From contig DXEB01000009.1 in NCBI GenBank assembly GCA_019115165.1, positions 23,612 through 87,611 on the forward strand: 64,000 bases of DNA. The letters run 5' to 3'. Of the stretch, positions 44,239-53,536 are shown piece after piece. This DNA is from Candidatus Anaerotignum merdipullorum (GTDB lineage Bacteria; Bacillota; Clostridia; Lachnospirales; Anaerotignaceae). How positions within the stretch are numbered: position 1 is the first letter of the stretch; the number at the start of each line of letters is the position of its first letter. A program made the translations under genes and the position numbers. The notes under the pieces are model-generated. The model did no database searches and was not told where the DNA came from. It was given only the letters and a program-made list of their open reading frames with translations.

Positions 44239-45027
44239 TCATATCGTAACTTTTGCACCGTTGGAATGCCTCGCAGCCATATCCATCCGCAATGCGCCGC
44301 CTAACCGGATGTGATGTGTCTGTAAAATCTCTTCTACCGTTTCATATGCCAAATAAGGACGATTGTTCTCCTCACTCAAATGTCCCAAAAAAATATGTTT
44401 CATTTTCCCAGACATAACCTCTGCCAGCAGCTCACCGGCTGTACGATTGGATAAATGCCCTCTCTCTCCTAAAATCCGCTGTTTCAAATGCCAAGGATAT
44501 CCGCCTTTTCGCAACAACTCCTCATCATGGTTTGCCTCCAGCAGCAAGACGTCACTGTCTGTAATATTTTCCCGAATGATGTCTGTCACATGCCCGATGT
44601 CTGTTGCCACCGTAATCTTTTTCTGCTGTGCAGATACGCTGTATCCCACCGGATTTGCCGCATCATGGGGGATGGAAAATGGGCGAACGCATAAATCATT
44701 GATCACACAGGTTTCTCCCTCATAAACATAGCGCTTGTTCCATGCCGCAATTTTGCCGAGATTTTCCTCCATCGCATCCCATGTTTCCATCGTAGCATAG
44801 ATTGGTACGTCAAATTTCCTGGAAAATACCCCTGCACCCTTGATGTGATCGAAATGCTCATGCGTCACAAACAAAGCATCTATGTCTCCACCTTGCAAAG
44901 ACAACTGCGCCAGCCCCTCTGTTAAGCGTTTTCCGCTTACACCTGCATCAATCAAAATCCGCGTATGCTTCGTACCAATATATAGACTATTGCCGCTGCT
45001 TCCGCTGGCAACGGTACAAAATTCCAT
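44239..45027 (-). CDS. walJ: MBL-fold metallohydrolase, WalJ/YycJ family
   Basis: Putative metal-dependent phosphodiesterase or nuclease linked in Bacilli to cell division and wall control. Start at 45027 (MEFCTVASGSSGN) behind GAGAGGAGGGG, 262 residues. Metal site: VTHEHFDHIKG (HxHxDH, about 54-64), a later Asp in VATDIGHVTD (about 139-148) and His in IFLGHLSEENN (about 213-223). Usual family length. No walRK genes are nearby, so the regulatory link seen in Bacillus is not visible here. Confidence 0.92.
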   Translation of the reverse strand: MEFCTVASGSSGNSLYIGTKHTRILIDAGVSGKRLTEGLAQLSLQGGDIDALFVTHEHFDHIKGAGVFSRKFDVPIYATMETWDAMEENLGKIAAWNKRYVYEGETCVINDLCVRPFSIPHDAANPVGYSVSAQQKKITVATDIGHVTDIIRENITDSDVLLLEANHDEELLRKGGYPWHLKQRILGERGHLSNRTAGELLAEVMSGKMKHIFLGHLSEENNRPYLAYETVEEILQTHHIRLGGALRMDMAARHSNGAKVTI

Positions 45028-45048
45028 CCTCTTTCCCCTCCTCTCCTC

Positions 45049-45094
45049 AAAAAAACAGCCGCAAAAGTTTCGCCTTCGCTCCCTCTTACGGCTT
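45049..45094 (-). terminator. Terminator after murA
   Basis: Minus strand AGCCGTAAG ... CTTTTGCGGCT, then GTTTTTTT. Confidence 0.75.
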
Positions 45095-45103
45095 CTCTGT
45101 CTG

Positions 45104-46360
45104 TTATTCCTGAATACGAGTAATCTGCGCACCCAAGGTATTAAATTTGTGTTCCACGTCCTCGTATCCTCTGTCAATATATTTGACTCCGCCAATCACG
45201 CTTTCTCCTTCCGCTGCCAGCGCCGCTAAAATCATTGCCGCGCCTGCCCGAAGGTCTGTCGCATTGACACAAGCCGCCTTCAGCCGCTCTACTCCTTCAA
45301 TCCGCGCCAATCTGCCCTCAATGGTCACTTTTGCACCCATTTTCCGCAGTTCATCCATATATTGATAACGATTGTCCCATACGTTTTCCGTAATCATGCT
45401 ATTGCCTTGACAGACGCTCAGCAGTGCTGCAATCTGCGGCTGTAAGTCTGTCGGAAACCCAGGATAACTCATCGTCTTTACATTGGCACAGTGCAGTGGA
45501 CGATTTGCAGTCACACGGATGGAGTCATCATGCTCCTCAATGGTTACGTTCATTTCATCCAGCTTTGCCGTCAAAGAATCCATATGCTTCGGAATGATAT
45601 TTTTCACCAAAACATCTCCGCCGGTGATCGCCGCTGCAATCATATAGGTTCCCGCTTCAATTTGATCGGGAATAATGGCATACTGCGCACCATGGAGCTT
45701 TTCTACGCCCTTAATCCGGATCACATCCGTTCCAGCGCCTTTGATATTGGCACCCATCATATTCAAATAGTTCGCCGTATCCACTACGTGCGGTTCTTTC
45801 GCAGCATTCTCAATGGTTGTGGTGCCTTCTGCCATCGTCGCTGCCAGCATGATATTGATGGTTGCGCCCACACTGACTTGGTCCATGTAAATAGAGGTTC
45901 CAATCAATCGCTCTGCATAAGCATGCACCATACCGTCTCTCTCTTCCACCGTCGCACCCAGTGCGCGAAATCCTTTTAAGTGCAGATCAATCGGTCGTGT
46001 GCCGAAATTGCATCCACCGGGCATTGCCACTTCCGCCTTTTTGTATCTTGCCAAAAGCGCGCCCAAGAAATAATAAGACGCCCGTATCTTTTGTACCTCT
46101 TCAAACGTCGCACGATGGTCTATCCCGCCATCACAGTCAATCCGCAGTGTATGACGATCTATGTACTCACACGTTCCGCCCAGCTTTTCAATGGTGTGAC
46201 AAAGACTCCGGACATCTTCGATATAAGGCAGATTTTCCAGCGTGCTCACACCTTCTGCCATTACCGCCGCAGGTATCACCGCCACCGCCGCATTCTTTGC
46301 CCCGCTGATGGACACCTCGCCTACCAGGCGCTTGCGCCCCTGCACAATCAACTTATCCAT
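45104..46360 (-). CDS. murA: UDP-N-acetylglucosamine 1-carboxyvinyltransferase MurA
   Basis: First committed step of peptidoglycan synthesis: transfers enolpyruvate from PEP to UDP-GlcNAc. Start at 46360 (MDKLIVQG); an ATG three codons earlier is also possible. 418 residues. Substrate lysine-asparagine in ISGAKNAAV (about 18-26); the catalytic loop Cys is present in AMPGGCNFGTRPIDLH (about 111-126), so fosfomycin sensitivity is expected from this residue; DQIEAGTYMIAAAIT and NRPLHCANVKTMSYPGFPTD follow. Complete length. Confidence 0.97.
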   Translation of the reverse strand: MDKLIVQGRKRLVGEVSISGAKNAAVAVIPAAVMAEGVSTLENLPYIEDVRSLCHTIEKLGGTCEYIDRHTLRIDCDGGIDHRATFEEVQKIRASYYFLGALLARYKKAEVAMPGGCNFGTRPIDLHLKGFRALGATVEERDGMVHAYAERLIGTSIYMDQVSVGATINIMLAATMAEGTTTIENAAKEPHVVDTANYLNMMGANIKGAGTDVIRIKGVEKLHGAQYAIIPDQIEAGTYMIAAAITGGDVLVKNIIPKHMDSLTAKLDEMNVTIEEHDDSIRVTANRPLHCANVKTMSYPGFPTDLQPQIAALLSVCQGNSMITENVWDNRYQYMDELRKMGAKVTIEGRLARIEGVERLKAACVNATDLRAGAAMILAALAAEGESVIGGVKYIDRGYEDVEHKFNTLGAQITRIQE

Positions 46361-46426
46361 AAAAAACATTCATCCTTCCAAATCATTCGCCAAAGGACTT
46401 TTTTCATTTTTCGCCCTAACATTCAG

Positions 46427-46455
46427 ATTATATCACGAAACCATTGCGGTGGAAA
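46427..46455 (-). promoter_or_regulatory. Probable promoter for murA
   Basis: Minus strand TTTCCA (46455-46450), 17-base spacer, perfect TATAAT (46432-46427). Confidence 0.6.
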
Positions 46456-46552
46456 GTCCTTTTTTGCGAAGAATCGGGCATTTCTGTCATAAATCGCCAG
46501 CGTCCTTTTTTTCAAAGGCAATGATCCATCCCTCTTTTTCTTTCTGAACATA

Positions 46553-46598
46553 GCAACAGCCGAAAGAATTTTTCGAAGGAATTTCTTTCGGCTATTGC
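46553..46598. repeat. Long inverted repeat downstream of the P-type ATPase
   Basis: GCAA-n-AGCCGAAAGAA and TTCTTTCGGCT-n-TTGC arms around a 14-base centre. There is no T-run on the minus strand, so it may terminate weakly or protect the 3' end. Confidence 0.5.
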
Positions 46599-46639
46599 AA
46601 AATCAATAAAAACAGAAATCTGACCGCACATTTTCTGCT

Positions 46640-49294
46640 TCATGCACAGGCATTGGAACGCTGCGCTTTTTTCCTGTGATGCCGCAGTGCTTTTTCCAAT
46701 TCTACGATTGGCAAAGGTGCTAAAGTCAAGCCTGCCGTCATCAGCCACTGCGATGCATCTAACGGAACGACGCGGAACATTTCTGCCAGCGGTGGCAGCA
46801 TAATCACAGCTACCTGCAGCAGAATACCAACAACAAACGCTCCCAGCAGCCATCTGTTGGAACCAAAGGGCAATTTGCTGAGTGAATGCTCCGAACGCAT
46901 ATTAAACGCATGCACCAATTGTGACATAGAAAGCACCGCAAACGCCATTGTCCGTCCAACATCATAACCATTTCCTTGATCAAAATATACATGACCAATA
47001 CCGAATGCCAGCAATGCCAGCATCCCAATCATCATTCCTTCCAACACAATCTGACCGCCCATTCCATCCGAAAACAGGCTGCCTCCGCTTTTTCTGGGCG
47101 GACGCTCCATCACATCCGATTCTGTCGGTTCCATGCCCAATGCGATAGCCGGCAGGGAATCCGTCACCAAATTCACCCACAGCAGTTGAATGGGCAGCAG
47201 CGGCGTCGCCCATCCCATGAGCATCGCAGCAAAGATTGTCAATATTTCTCCGATATTGCTGGAAAGCAAAAAATGTACCGCTTTGCGGATATTATCGTAA
47301 ATTCCTCTGCCTTCCCGTACCGCCTCCACGATCGTTGCAAAATTGTCATCCGTCAAAATCAAATCCGCTGCACCTTTTGCCACCTCTGTCCCACTTTTGC
47401 CCATGGCACATCCAATATCTGCTGCTTTGAGCGCCGGCGCGTCGTTCACACCATCTCCCGTCATTGCCACCACATTGCCCTTTTGCCGAAATGCCTGTAC
47501 AATTCTGACTTTATGCTCCGGTGCTACACGGGCAAATACCGTACATCTCTCCGCTGCTTCCGCCAGCTGCTGATCACTCATCTGTTCCAATTCCGCTCCG
47601 GTGACCGCCAGATCTCCCTTTTGATAAATTCCTAATTCTTTTGCAATCGCTTCCGCCGTTAAAACATGATCACCGGTAATCATCACCGGTCGAATACCCG
47701 CCTGTTTGCACAAACGCACTGCATCTTTAACTTCCGGTCTAGGCGGATCTACCATGCCTGCCATTCCGGCAAAGACTAAGTCCCGCTCCAGCATCTCTTC
47801 TGAAATTGGCGGCATCTGTTTCCATTGCCGAAATGCGACTGCAACCACCCGCAGCGCCCGCGCCGCCATTTCTCCATTGGTCATTCGTGCCATACTTTTT
47901 CGTTTCTGATCGAATACAGATTGTCCGGTTCCGTCCAGACAGCACACACACCGCTCCAGTAATACATCCGGCGCGCCTTTTGTGACAGAAATCCATCCAT
48001 CCTCCGTCCGATGCACGGTGGTCATACGTTTTCGCTCCGAAGAAAACGGAATTTCACCTACCCGCGGCATCTCCCGCCGCAGCGCCGCAAAGTCAATGCC
48101 GGCAGATGCCGCGCTTTCTGCTAACGCCTTTTCCGTTGGTTCTCCTGTCAACGTCCCTTCCGCCACGTTACAGTCGTTGCATAATGCAAATAAATGTTGT
48201 ATCATCTCCCTTACTGCTGGTTGACTGGTATCGGTATGCGCATAGTCCGCAATCTGCACCACCTGCATTTTATTCTGGGTCAATGTTCCTGTTTTGTCGG
48301 AACAAATGATCTGGGCGCCGCCTAAGGTTTCCACTGCTGGCAGGCGGCGTACAATGCTGCGTTTTGCCGACATCCGTTGGGTACCAATTGCCAGCACAAT
48401 GGTAACAATGGCAGGCAATCCTTCTGGAATAGCGGCAACTGCCAGACTGACTGCTGTCATAAACATCGTAAAAGGCGGTTTTTCCTGCAAAATTCCCATA
48501 CAGAAAATCAGTGCACAGATCGCAAGCGCACCAATTCCTAACTGCTTTCCAGTTTGTCCCAATTTTTTTTGCAGCGGCGTTTGATGATCCTCCGTCTGGG
48601 AAAGCATCCGGGCAATTCGCCCCATTTCCGTATGCATGCCGGTATCTGTCACCAGCACTCGCCCTTTTCCATACAGCACATATCCGCCGGAAAGCACCAT
48701 ATTCTTGCGATCTCCTAAAGGCGTATCCACCGGGAATTGTTCTGATGCCGTTTTTTCAATAGGCATTGCTTCGCCTGTCACAGCGCTTTCTTCTGTCTTT
48801 AAGCGATGGCTTTCTATCACTCTGCCATCTGCACAGATATAATCTCCACTTTCCAGCAGCAAAATATCTCCTCGTACTACTTCCGACGCTGGAATCTCTT
48901 CCGCTTGTCCATCTCGCAGCACCCGCGCATGCGGAGCCGCCATATTTTGCAGCGCCTCCAATGCTTTCTCCGCCTTATTTTCCTGAAACACACCCAATAT
49001 AGCATTCAGCACCACGATCCCCAATATAATCACTGCATCCAAAATATCATTTTCTCCATTCCATTTGGAAACCGCCACCGAAATCCCCGCTGCTCCCAAC
49101 AACAGCAGTATCATGAAATCCTGAAACTGCGCAAGAAACCGCCAGAACAAGCTTTTGCACCCCGCTTCCTGCCTGAGTTCATTGCGTCCTTCTTCTTCCA
49201 GTCTTCTTGCCGCCTCCTGTCGGCTCAGACCGGTTGTCGGATCTGTTTCCAACTGTCTTGCGGCTTCTTTCACCTGCATATTCCACCAATCCAT
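46640..49294 (-). CDS. Calcium-transporting P-type ATPase (P2A)
   Basis: Ion pump of 884 residues from 49294 (MDWWNMQ) behind GGGTGAGGAT. Order: cation_ATPase_N (AARQLETDPTTGLSRQEAAR), actuator TAVTGEAMPIEK (TGE near 173), the phosphorylation motif ICSDKTGTLTQNK (Asp near 330), N-domain KGAPDVLLERC, MTGDGVNDAPALK hinge, ten membrane helices. Helix 4 has AAIPEGLPA and helix 6 has LLWVNLVTDSLPAIALG with the Asn and Asp of the Ca2+ site, pointing to Ca2+ (SERCA/PMR1-like) over Mg2+ or Na+. Monocistronic. Confidence 0.93.
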   Translation of the reverse strand: MDWWNMQVKEAARQLETDPTTGLSRQEAARRLEEEGRNELRQEAGCKSLFWRFLAQFQDFMILLLLGAAGISVAVSKWNGENDILDAVIILGIVVLNAILGVFQENKAEKALEALQNMAAPHARVLRDGQAEEIPASEVVRGDILLLESGDYICADGRVIESHRLKTEESAVTGEAMPIEKTASEQFPVDTPLGDRKNMVLSGGYVLYGKGRVLVTDTGMHTEMGRIARMLSQTEDHQTPLQKKLGQTGKQLGIGALAICALIFCMGILQEKPPFTMFMTAVSLAVAAIPEGLPAIVTIVLAIGTQRMSAKRSIVRRLPAVETLGGAQIICSDKTGTLTQNKMQVVQIADYAHTDTSQPAVREMIQHLFALCNDCNVAEGTLTGEPTEKALAESAASAGIDFAALRREMPRVGEIPFSSERKRMTTVHRTEDGWISVTKGAPDVLLERCVCCLDGTGQSVFDQKRKSMARMTNGEMAARALRVVAVAFRQWKQMPPISEEMLERDLVFAGMAGMVDPPRPEVKDAVRLCKQAGIRPVMITGDHVLTAEAIAKELGIYQKGDLAVTGAELEQMSDQQLAEAAERCTVFARVAPEHKVRIVQAFRQKGNVVAMTGDGVNDAPALKAADIGCAMGKSGTEVAKGAADLILTDDNFATIVEAVREGRGIYDNIRKAVHFLLSSNIGEILTIFAAMLMGWATPLLPIQLLWVNLVTDSLPAIALGMEPTESDVMERPPRKSGGSLFSDGMGGQIVLEGMMIGMLALLAFGIGHVYFDQGNGYDVGRTMAFAVLSMSQLVHAFNMRSEHSLSKLPFGSNRWLLGAFVVGILLQVAVIMLPPLAEMFRVVPLDASQWLMTAGLTLAPLPIVELEKALRHHRKKAQRSNACA

Positions 49295-49406
49295 ATCCTC
49301 ACCCGTTTCTTTCATAGTCTTTGGTTGTCCTGCTTTGATTTCATTCTATGCTACCTCTGTCAAAAACATGACTGCCGCATAGGATATACACAGGAGGTGT
49401 ATGGAT

Positions 49407-50009
49407 ATGGCTATTTCACTGTTTCTTGCTCTTTCTCTAAGCGCAGATGCGCTGGGTGTCGGTGTGTCTTATGGTCTGCGCGGTATCCGCTTTCCACTTT
49501 CTTCCCGTCTGCTGATGGCATTGGAAACCGGTGGATTCCTGTTGTTATTTTTACAGGCAGGAAAAACATTAGCGTCCTGGCTGCCATCCCACATTGCAGA
49601 AATCCTCTCTGTTTTGGTATTACTGGGCTTCGGGATTTTCTTTTGTATCCAAGGCATTCATCCACCCAGCACTGTCGCTTCCGCGCAATCCCCTATGACA
49701 TTGCTGCGTAATCCCTCTTGCTGCGACCAAAATCATTCCGCCGTATTGGAACCAAAAGAAGCGCTGCTGCTGGGACTGATCCTTTCCGCAGATACCGTTG
49801 GTGTGGGAATCAGTGCCGCAGCTGGCGGTTTTTCCGTATTTTGGCTGCCACTGTTTACCGCTCTTGCCCAAACCGTTTTTTTGACCTGCGGTGCAAAACT
49901 GGGAAATCGGCTCATCCTTTCCCCAGAACCAAAAGAACACCGCTATGCCCTGCTTTCCGGCGGTATTCTGATTGGCATTGCCATCATCCGCTGTGTCGGT
50001 ATCTTCTAA
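49407..50009 (+). CDS. ytaF: Sporulation membrane protein YtaF (MntP-like)
   Basis: 200 residues if the second ATG (49407) is used; AGGAGGTG is best spaced for it, while an ATG at 49401 is too close. About six helices arranged in two halves, each with the Asp-containing motif LSADALGVGVSYGLRG (about 10-25) and LSADTVGVGISAAAGG (about 131-146), as in MntP-type manganese exporters. The sporulation branch YtaF fits the length and the LSAD pair. Divergent from the P-type ATPase. Substrate not proven. Confidence 0.87.
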   Translation: MAISLFLALSLSADALGVGVSYGLRGIRFPLSSRLLMALETGGFLLLFLQAGKTLASWLPSHIAEILSVLVLLGFGIFFCIQGIHPPSTVASAQSPMTLLRNPSCCDQNHSAVLEPKEALLLGLILSADTVGVGISAAAGGFSVFWLPLFTALAQTVFLTCGAKLGNRLILSPEPKEHRYALLSGGILIGIAIIRCVGIF

Positions 50010-50121
50010 AAACATTTGTCTTTTCCAATGGAATGTGCTAAGATGAAAAAAATATTGCATAACAGCCACTTGCAGCAGATATGTTCTGCTGCTGCATAAT
50101 CGCACAAGGGAGGCGATACCA

Positions 50122-50394
50122 ATGCTGACAGCTCATAACAGTATCAAACTCATCACGCTTTCTACGTTGGAAGCACAAGGAAGTCTGCGGGAATTGCTGG
50201 ACTCACACCATATCGAATACAACGTATCTGTCCGCAATCCTCATGATATCGGCGGATTTTTCCCCGTTGCGGATATTCAAACCTTGATGACACAGGACAT
50301 GGAGTATATCTTCTATGTGCATCAACGGGACGCAGAACAAGCGTATCGTTTATTAACACAGGAGGGGTATCATGATACATCTATTGAACCGTAA
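50122..50394 (+). CDS. Small conserved-looking protein, first of a tandem paralogue pair
   Basis: 90 residues, ATG at 50122 behind AAGGGAGGCG. Not firmly recognised. LRELLDSHHIEYNVSVRN (about 23-40) and DMEYIFYVHQRDAEQAYRLL (about 59-78) resemble the alpha/beta pattern of the DUF2007 putative signal-transducing family, where a short sequence switches between helix and strand (inference). It overlaps the next gene by 23 bases, and that gene is clearly its paralogue: REIL/RELL, NHHIHY/SHHIEY and EYKIYVHKKD/EYIFYVHQRD align. Confidence 0.65.
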   Translation: MLTAHNSIKLITLSTLEAQGSLRELLDSHHIEYNVSVRNPHDIGGFFPVADIQTLMTQDMEYIFYVHQRDAEQAYRLLTQEGYHDTSIEP

Positions 50395-50641
50395 AGAAAT
50401 CTGCCTCACTTACAGCCTGGAAGAACAGGCGCGCGTACGCGAGATCCTGCGCAATCATCACATCCATTACACAGTATATACCAAAAATCTGACTTCGCCT
50501 TCCCCCATGGACGCCAGAAGGAATGATACCATTGGGCTCCATCTGGACAGATGCATCGAATACAAAATTTACGTCCACAAAAAAGATTACGAAGCGGCAA
50601 AATGGCTGCTGCGATCTTCTTCAAACACCGAACAACGCTAA
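50372..50641 (+). CDS. Small protein, second of the tandem paralogue pair
   Basis: 89 residues, ATG at 50372 inside the end of the previous gene, behind GGAGGGGTATC. Same domain as its neighbour: SLEEQARVREILRNHHIHYT (about 15-34), then a loop with a conserved basic/acidic mix, then CIEYKIYVHKKDYEAAKWLL (about 61-80). Translational coupling and duplication suggest they form a heterodimer or serve one process; function unknown. A terminator at 50754 ends the unit. Confidence 0.65.
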   Translation: MIHLLNRKEICLTYSLEEQARVREILRNHHIHYTVYTKNLTSPSPMDARRNDTIGLHLDRCIEYKIYVHKKDYEAAKWLLRSSSNTEQR

Positions 50642-50753
50642 AAAACAGGCAGACAATTGGAGGCACTGACAGCAGAGCCGACTCTGCACAGATACACACA
50701 TCTTCTACAATCCGTTCCTTTCATTTTTTGTATGGAACAAAAAATAGTTCTTT

Positions 50754-50805
50754 TCCGATGGTAAGTTCCTCGCACGCAAGCTTGTCTGCTTACCATCGGA
50801 TTTTT
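50754..50805 (+). terminator. Terminator after the tandem small genes
   Basis: TCCGATGGTAAG (50754-50765) / CTTACCATCGGA (50789-50800), perfect 12-base stem, then T5. Confidence 0.88.
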
Positions 50806-51023
50806 GTCACTGGTAATATGACCCCAAACAACACCTTTGTTGCGTAACAGCCTTCCTTGATTCCTCCGTTTTTTCCAGCAGGCAAAGCGGTGTTGTTATG
50901 TGCAAATCCCAGCGCAAGCCGGTATATGCAGCCATTTCTTGATACTTCCCAGTATCTTCTGTGTTTCCTCATTTGGTCAGGAACATACACATTGATCCTA
51001 TCCTGTTCTATCCATATTTCCAT
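50806..51023. other. Short intergenic region
   Basis: About 220 bases between two terminators; nothing supported. Confidence 0.4.
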
Positions 51024-51063
51024 AAAAAACGGGAATATGCTCCCATTTCCAGCATACTCCCGT
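51024..51063 (-). terminator. Terminator after the DUF1846 gene
   Basis: Minus strand ACGGGAGTATGCT / AGCATATTCCCGT, then T6. Confidence 0.85.
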
Positions 51064-51158
51064 ACATATTTTTCTTTTCTTCATTATGACGCCTGATAAC
51101 CGTTTCGATTCTTCTCACTTCAGCCTTGAGGAACTCTCCTGCCTCAGTTTTTTTGCTT

Positions 51159-52643
51159 TCAGCCGTGGAACAGCTTTTTGGTCTGATAAACCGGCTCACA
51201 AGTCAAATTCACACCTAATTTCTGGAACACATTTTCATCCACTGCCGACAAAATGACAGAAGAATGTACCTCACAACATTTTAATTTTTCCAACTGCTGC
51301 ATTGCCAGTTCCGCCCGTTCATCTGTCGCCGCACAAATACACAGCGCAATCAGAATTTCATCCGTATGCAGCCGCGGATTATGGTTGCCTAAATGGGATA
51401 CCTTCAAATGCTGAATGGGCTCAATAATCGTCGGCGAAATCAATTTCACTTCGTGATCCAAATGTGCCAATTCTTTTAATGCATTGAGCAGCATCGCCGA
51501 GGACGCTCCCAGAAGGGAGCTGGTTTTTCCAGTTACAATGGTGCCATCCGGCAGCTCAATCGCTGCCGCAGGCGCTCCAGTCGCTTCTGCCCGCGCATTT
51601 GCCGCCGCGACTACTGGTCGATGATCCACACCGGTATCTGCCTGCTTCATTAACAATTCCAATTTATAAATGCTCTCGTCGCCGCCGTTGCCTTTTCTCT
51701 GTTCACAAAGCGCTTTGTAATATCTACGGATAATTTCATTGCGGGCCGCATCTCTCACCGCCTCATCATCCACAATACAATTGCCCACCATATTGACTCC
51801 CATATCCGTCGGAGACTTATACGGGGATGTACCATAAATCTTTTCAAACATGGCGTTGAGCACCGGGAATACCTCCACATCTCGGTTATAATTGACGGTT
51901 GTTTCTCCATATGCCTCCAAATGGAACGGATCGATCATATTCATATCGTTCAAATCCACTGTCGCCGCTTCATATGCCAAGTTCACCGGATGCTGCAACG
52001 GTACATTCCAAATGGGGAATGTTTCAAACTTCGCATAGCCCGCCTTAATCCCTCTTTTGTTTTCATGGTACAACTGAGACAAGCAAACTGCCATCTTGCC
52101 GCTGCCTGGACCAGGCGCTGTTACAACCACCAAGGAACGCTGGGTTTCGATATATTCATTTCTGCCAAATCCATCCTCGCTGACAATCAGCGGTACATTA
52201 CTGGGGTATCCTGGAATCGTATAATGCCGATACACACGCAGACCGAGATTTTCCAATTTTCTCTGATATGCTAACGCGCATTCCTGACCGCCAAACTGCG
52301 TCAGCACCACGCTGCCTACATACAGCCCATATCCGCGGAAAGCATCAATCAGACGCAGAACATCCATATCGTAGGTTATCCCCAAATCTCCGCGCACTTT
52401 GTTTTTTTCAATATCTCCCGCATTGATCACCAGTACAATTTCCACATCTTCCTTCACTTGTACCAGCATATTGATTTTACTGTCTGGCTTAAATCCCGGC
52501 AATACGCGAGATGCGTGATAATCATCAAACAGCTTGCCGCCAAACTCCAGATACAACTTGCCGCCAAACTGTCCGATTCTTTCTTTGATGCGCTCTGACT
52601 GCATACGCAAATATTTATCGTTGTCAAATCCTGTTCGTACCAT
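51159..52643 (-). CDS. DUF1846 domain-containing protein
   Basis: About 494 residues from 52643 (MVRTGFDND) with GGGGAG nine bases upstream; an ATG three codons earlier is less well spaced. DUF1846 covers the whole length, with [20 protein letters not shown] (about 32-51), [20 protein letters not shown] (about 172-191, a P-loop-like turn), [20 protein letters not shown] and [19 protein letters not shown] near the C-terminus. The cellular role is unknown; a nucleotide-binding enzyme is suggested by the glycine loop. Monocistronic with a strong promoter, common in anaerobic Firmicutes. Confidence 0.92.
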   Translation of the reverse strand: MVRTGFDNDKYLRMQSERIKERIGQFGGKLYLEFGGKLFDDYHASRVLPGFKPDSKINMLVQVKEDVEIVLVINAGDIEKNKVRGDLGITYDMDVLRLIDAFRGYGLYVGSVVLTQFGGQECALAYQRKLENLGLRVYRHYTIPGYPSNVPLIVSEDGFGRNEYIETQRSLVVVTAPGPGSGKMAVCLSQLYHENKRGIKAGYAKFETFPIWNVPLQHPVNLAYEAATVDLNDMNMIDPFHLEAYGETTVNYNRDVEVFPVLNAMFEKIYGTSPYKSPTDMGVNMVGNCIVDDEAVRDAARNEIIRRYYKALCEQRKGNGGDESIYKLELLMKQADTGVDHRPVVAAANARAEATGAPAAAIELPDGTIVTGKTSSLLGASSAMLLNALKELAHLDHEVKLISPTIIEPIQHLKVSHLGNHNPRLHTDEILIALCICAATDERAELAMQQLEKLKCCEVHSSVILSAVDENVFQKLGVNLTCEPVYQTKKLFHG

Positions 52644-52693
52644 ACGTCCCATCTCCCCATCGCATTCAACAAAAAAAACACTTACGGTACAAA

Positions 52694-52722
52694 ATTATAC
52701 TATTTTTTTTGATGATTGACAA
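52694..52722 (-). promoter_or_regulatory. Strong sigma-A promoter for the DUF1846 gene
   Basis: Minus strand TTGTCA (52722-52717), 17-base spacer, perfect TATAAT (52699-52694). Confidence 0.82.
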
Positions 52723-52771
52723 AGGGATTGGGAATTTTTTTTGAAAATCTCCCAGTTGCATGAAAACCTTG

Positions 52772-53536
52772 TTATTTTCCTTCCATTTTTCTATGGATTT
52801 CTTTTATTTCCTCTGTCTCATGGGATACCACCGATAAGCAATATACCCGAACTTCCGCCGCTCCCGCGCGCAGCAGCGCACGCGTACATTCCCGCAGCGT
52901 TGCGCCGGTAGTAAAAATGTCGTCTATTAACAGAATTCGTTTCCCAGCAATTTCTTGCTCCTTTACCGCAAGAAAAACATCCCGCAGATTATCGCGACGC
53001 TTTTCCTCGCTGAGGGTGCTTTGCGGCAGTGTATCCACCCGACGTGCCAGCGTATCTGGTACATAAACCAATTCGGTCCGTTCTGCAATTTCCCGACAAA
53101 GCAAATCTACCTGATTAAATCCCCTGCGCCGCTGCTTTTTCGGATGCAATGGAACCTCTGTTAACAGATCTGTCCACCGAATCCAGTCTGTATGATACCG
53201 TTGCAAATATTCAGCCATCAAACTTCCCAATTGTTTTGCATCCCGCCGATATCCATGAAACTTAAATTCTGCAATCGCACGCCGCATGGTTTCATAGGAA
53301 AACGCAGCAATTCCTGCCGCAAACGGATAATCTGCCAGACGACATCTGGTACAAAGCATATCCTGTGTGACTTTTCTGCCGCATAACTGGCAGGTTTCTC
53401 CCAGCAAAAAGGGGATCTCTTTTTTGCAGTCCGCGCACAGCCGCCGTTCTTCTTCTTCCAATGGCAGCAAATTTCCGCAAATCGCACAGCGCGGCGGAAA
53501 CAAAAACTCCAACAGACATTCTTTCCAGTGATTCAT
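52772..53536 (-). CDS. comF: ComF family protein
   Basis: 254 residues; its ATG overlaps the recD2 TGA (ATGA). N-terminal zinc-ribbon pairs CAICGNLL, CADCKK and CQLCGR, CTRC (Cys at about 17-70), then a phosphoribosyltransferase domain with EVPLHPKKQRRRGFNQ (about 127-142) and the PRPP loop ILLIDDIFTTGAT (about 202-214). ComF proteins support natural DNA uptake and recombination. Coupling to RecD2 agrees with a DNA-processing role. Confidence 0.94.
   Translation of the reverse strand: MNHWKECLLEFLFPPRCAICGNLLPLEEEERRLCADCKKEIPFLLGETCQLCGRKVTQDMLCTRCRLADYPFAAGIAAFSYETMRRAIAEFKFHGYRRDAKQLGSLMAEYLQRYHTDWIRWTDLLTEVPLHPKKQRRRGFNQVDLLCREIAERTELVYVPDTLARRVDTLPQSTLSEEKRRDNLRDVFLAVKEQEIAGKRILLIDDIFTTGATLRECTRALLRAGAAEVRVYCLSVVSHETEEIKEIHRKMEGK

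Noticed and set aside
50790..51023. Minus-strand open frame of 77 codons between two terminators
   Set aside because: It begins directly at the T-run of the DUF1846 terminator, has no ribosome binding site and its stop lies inside the hairpin of another terminator.
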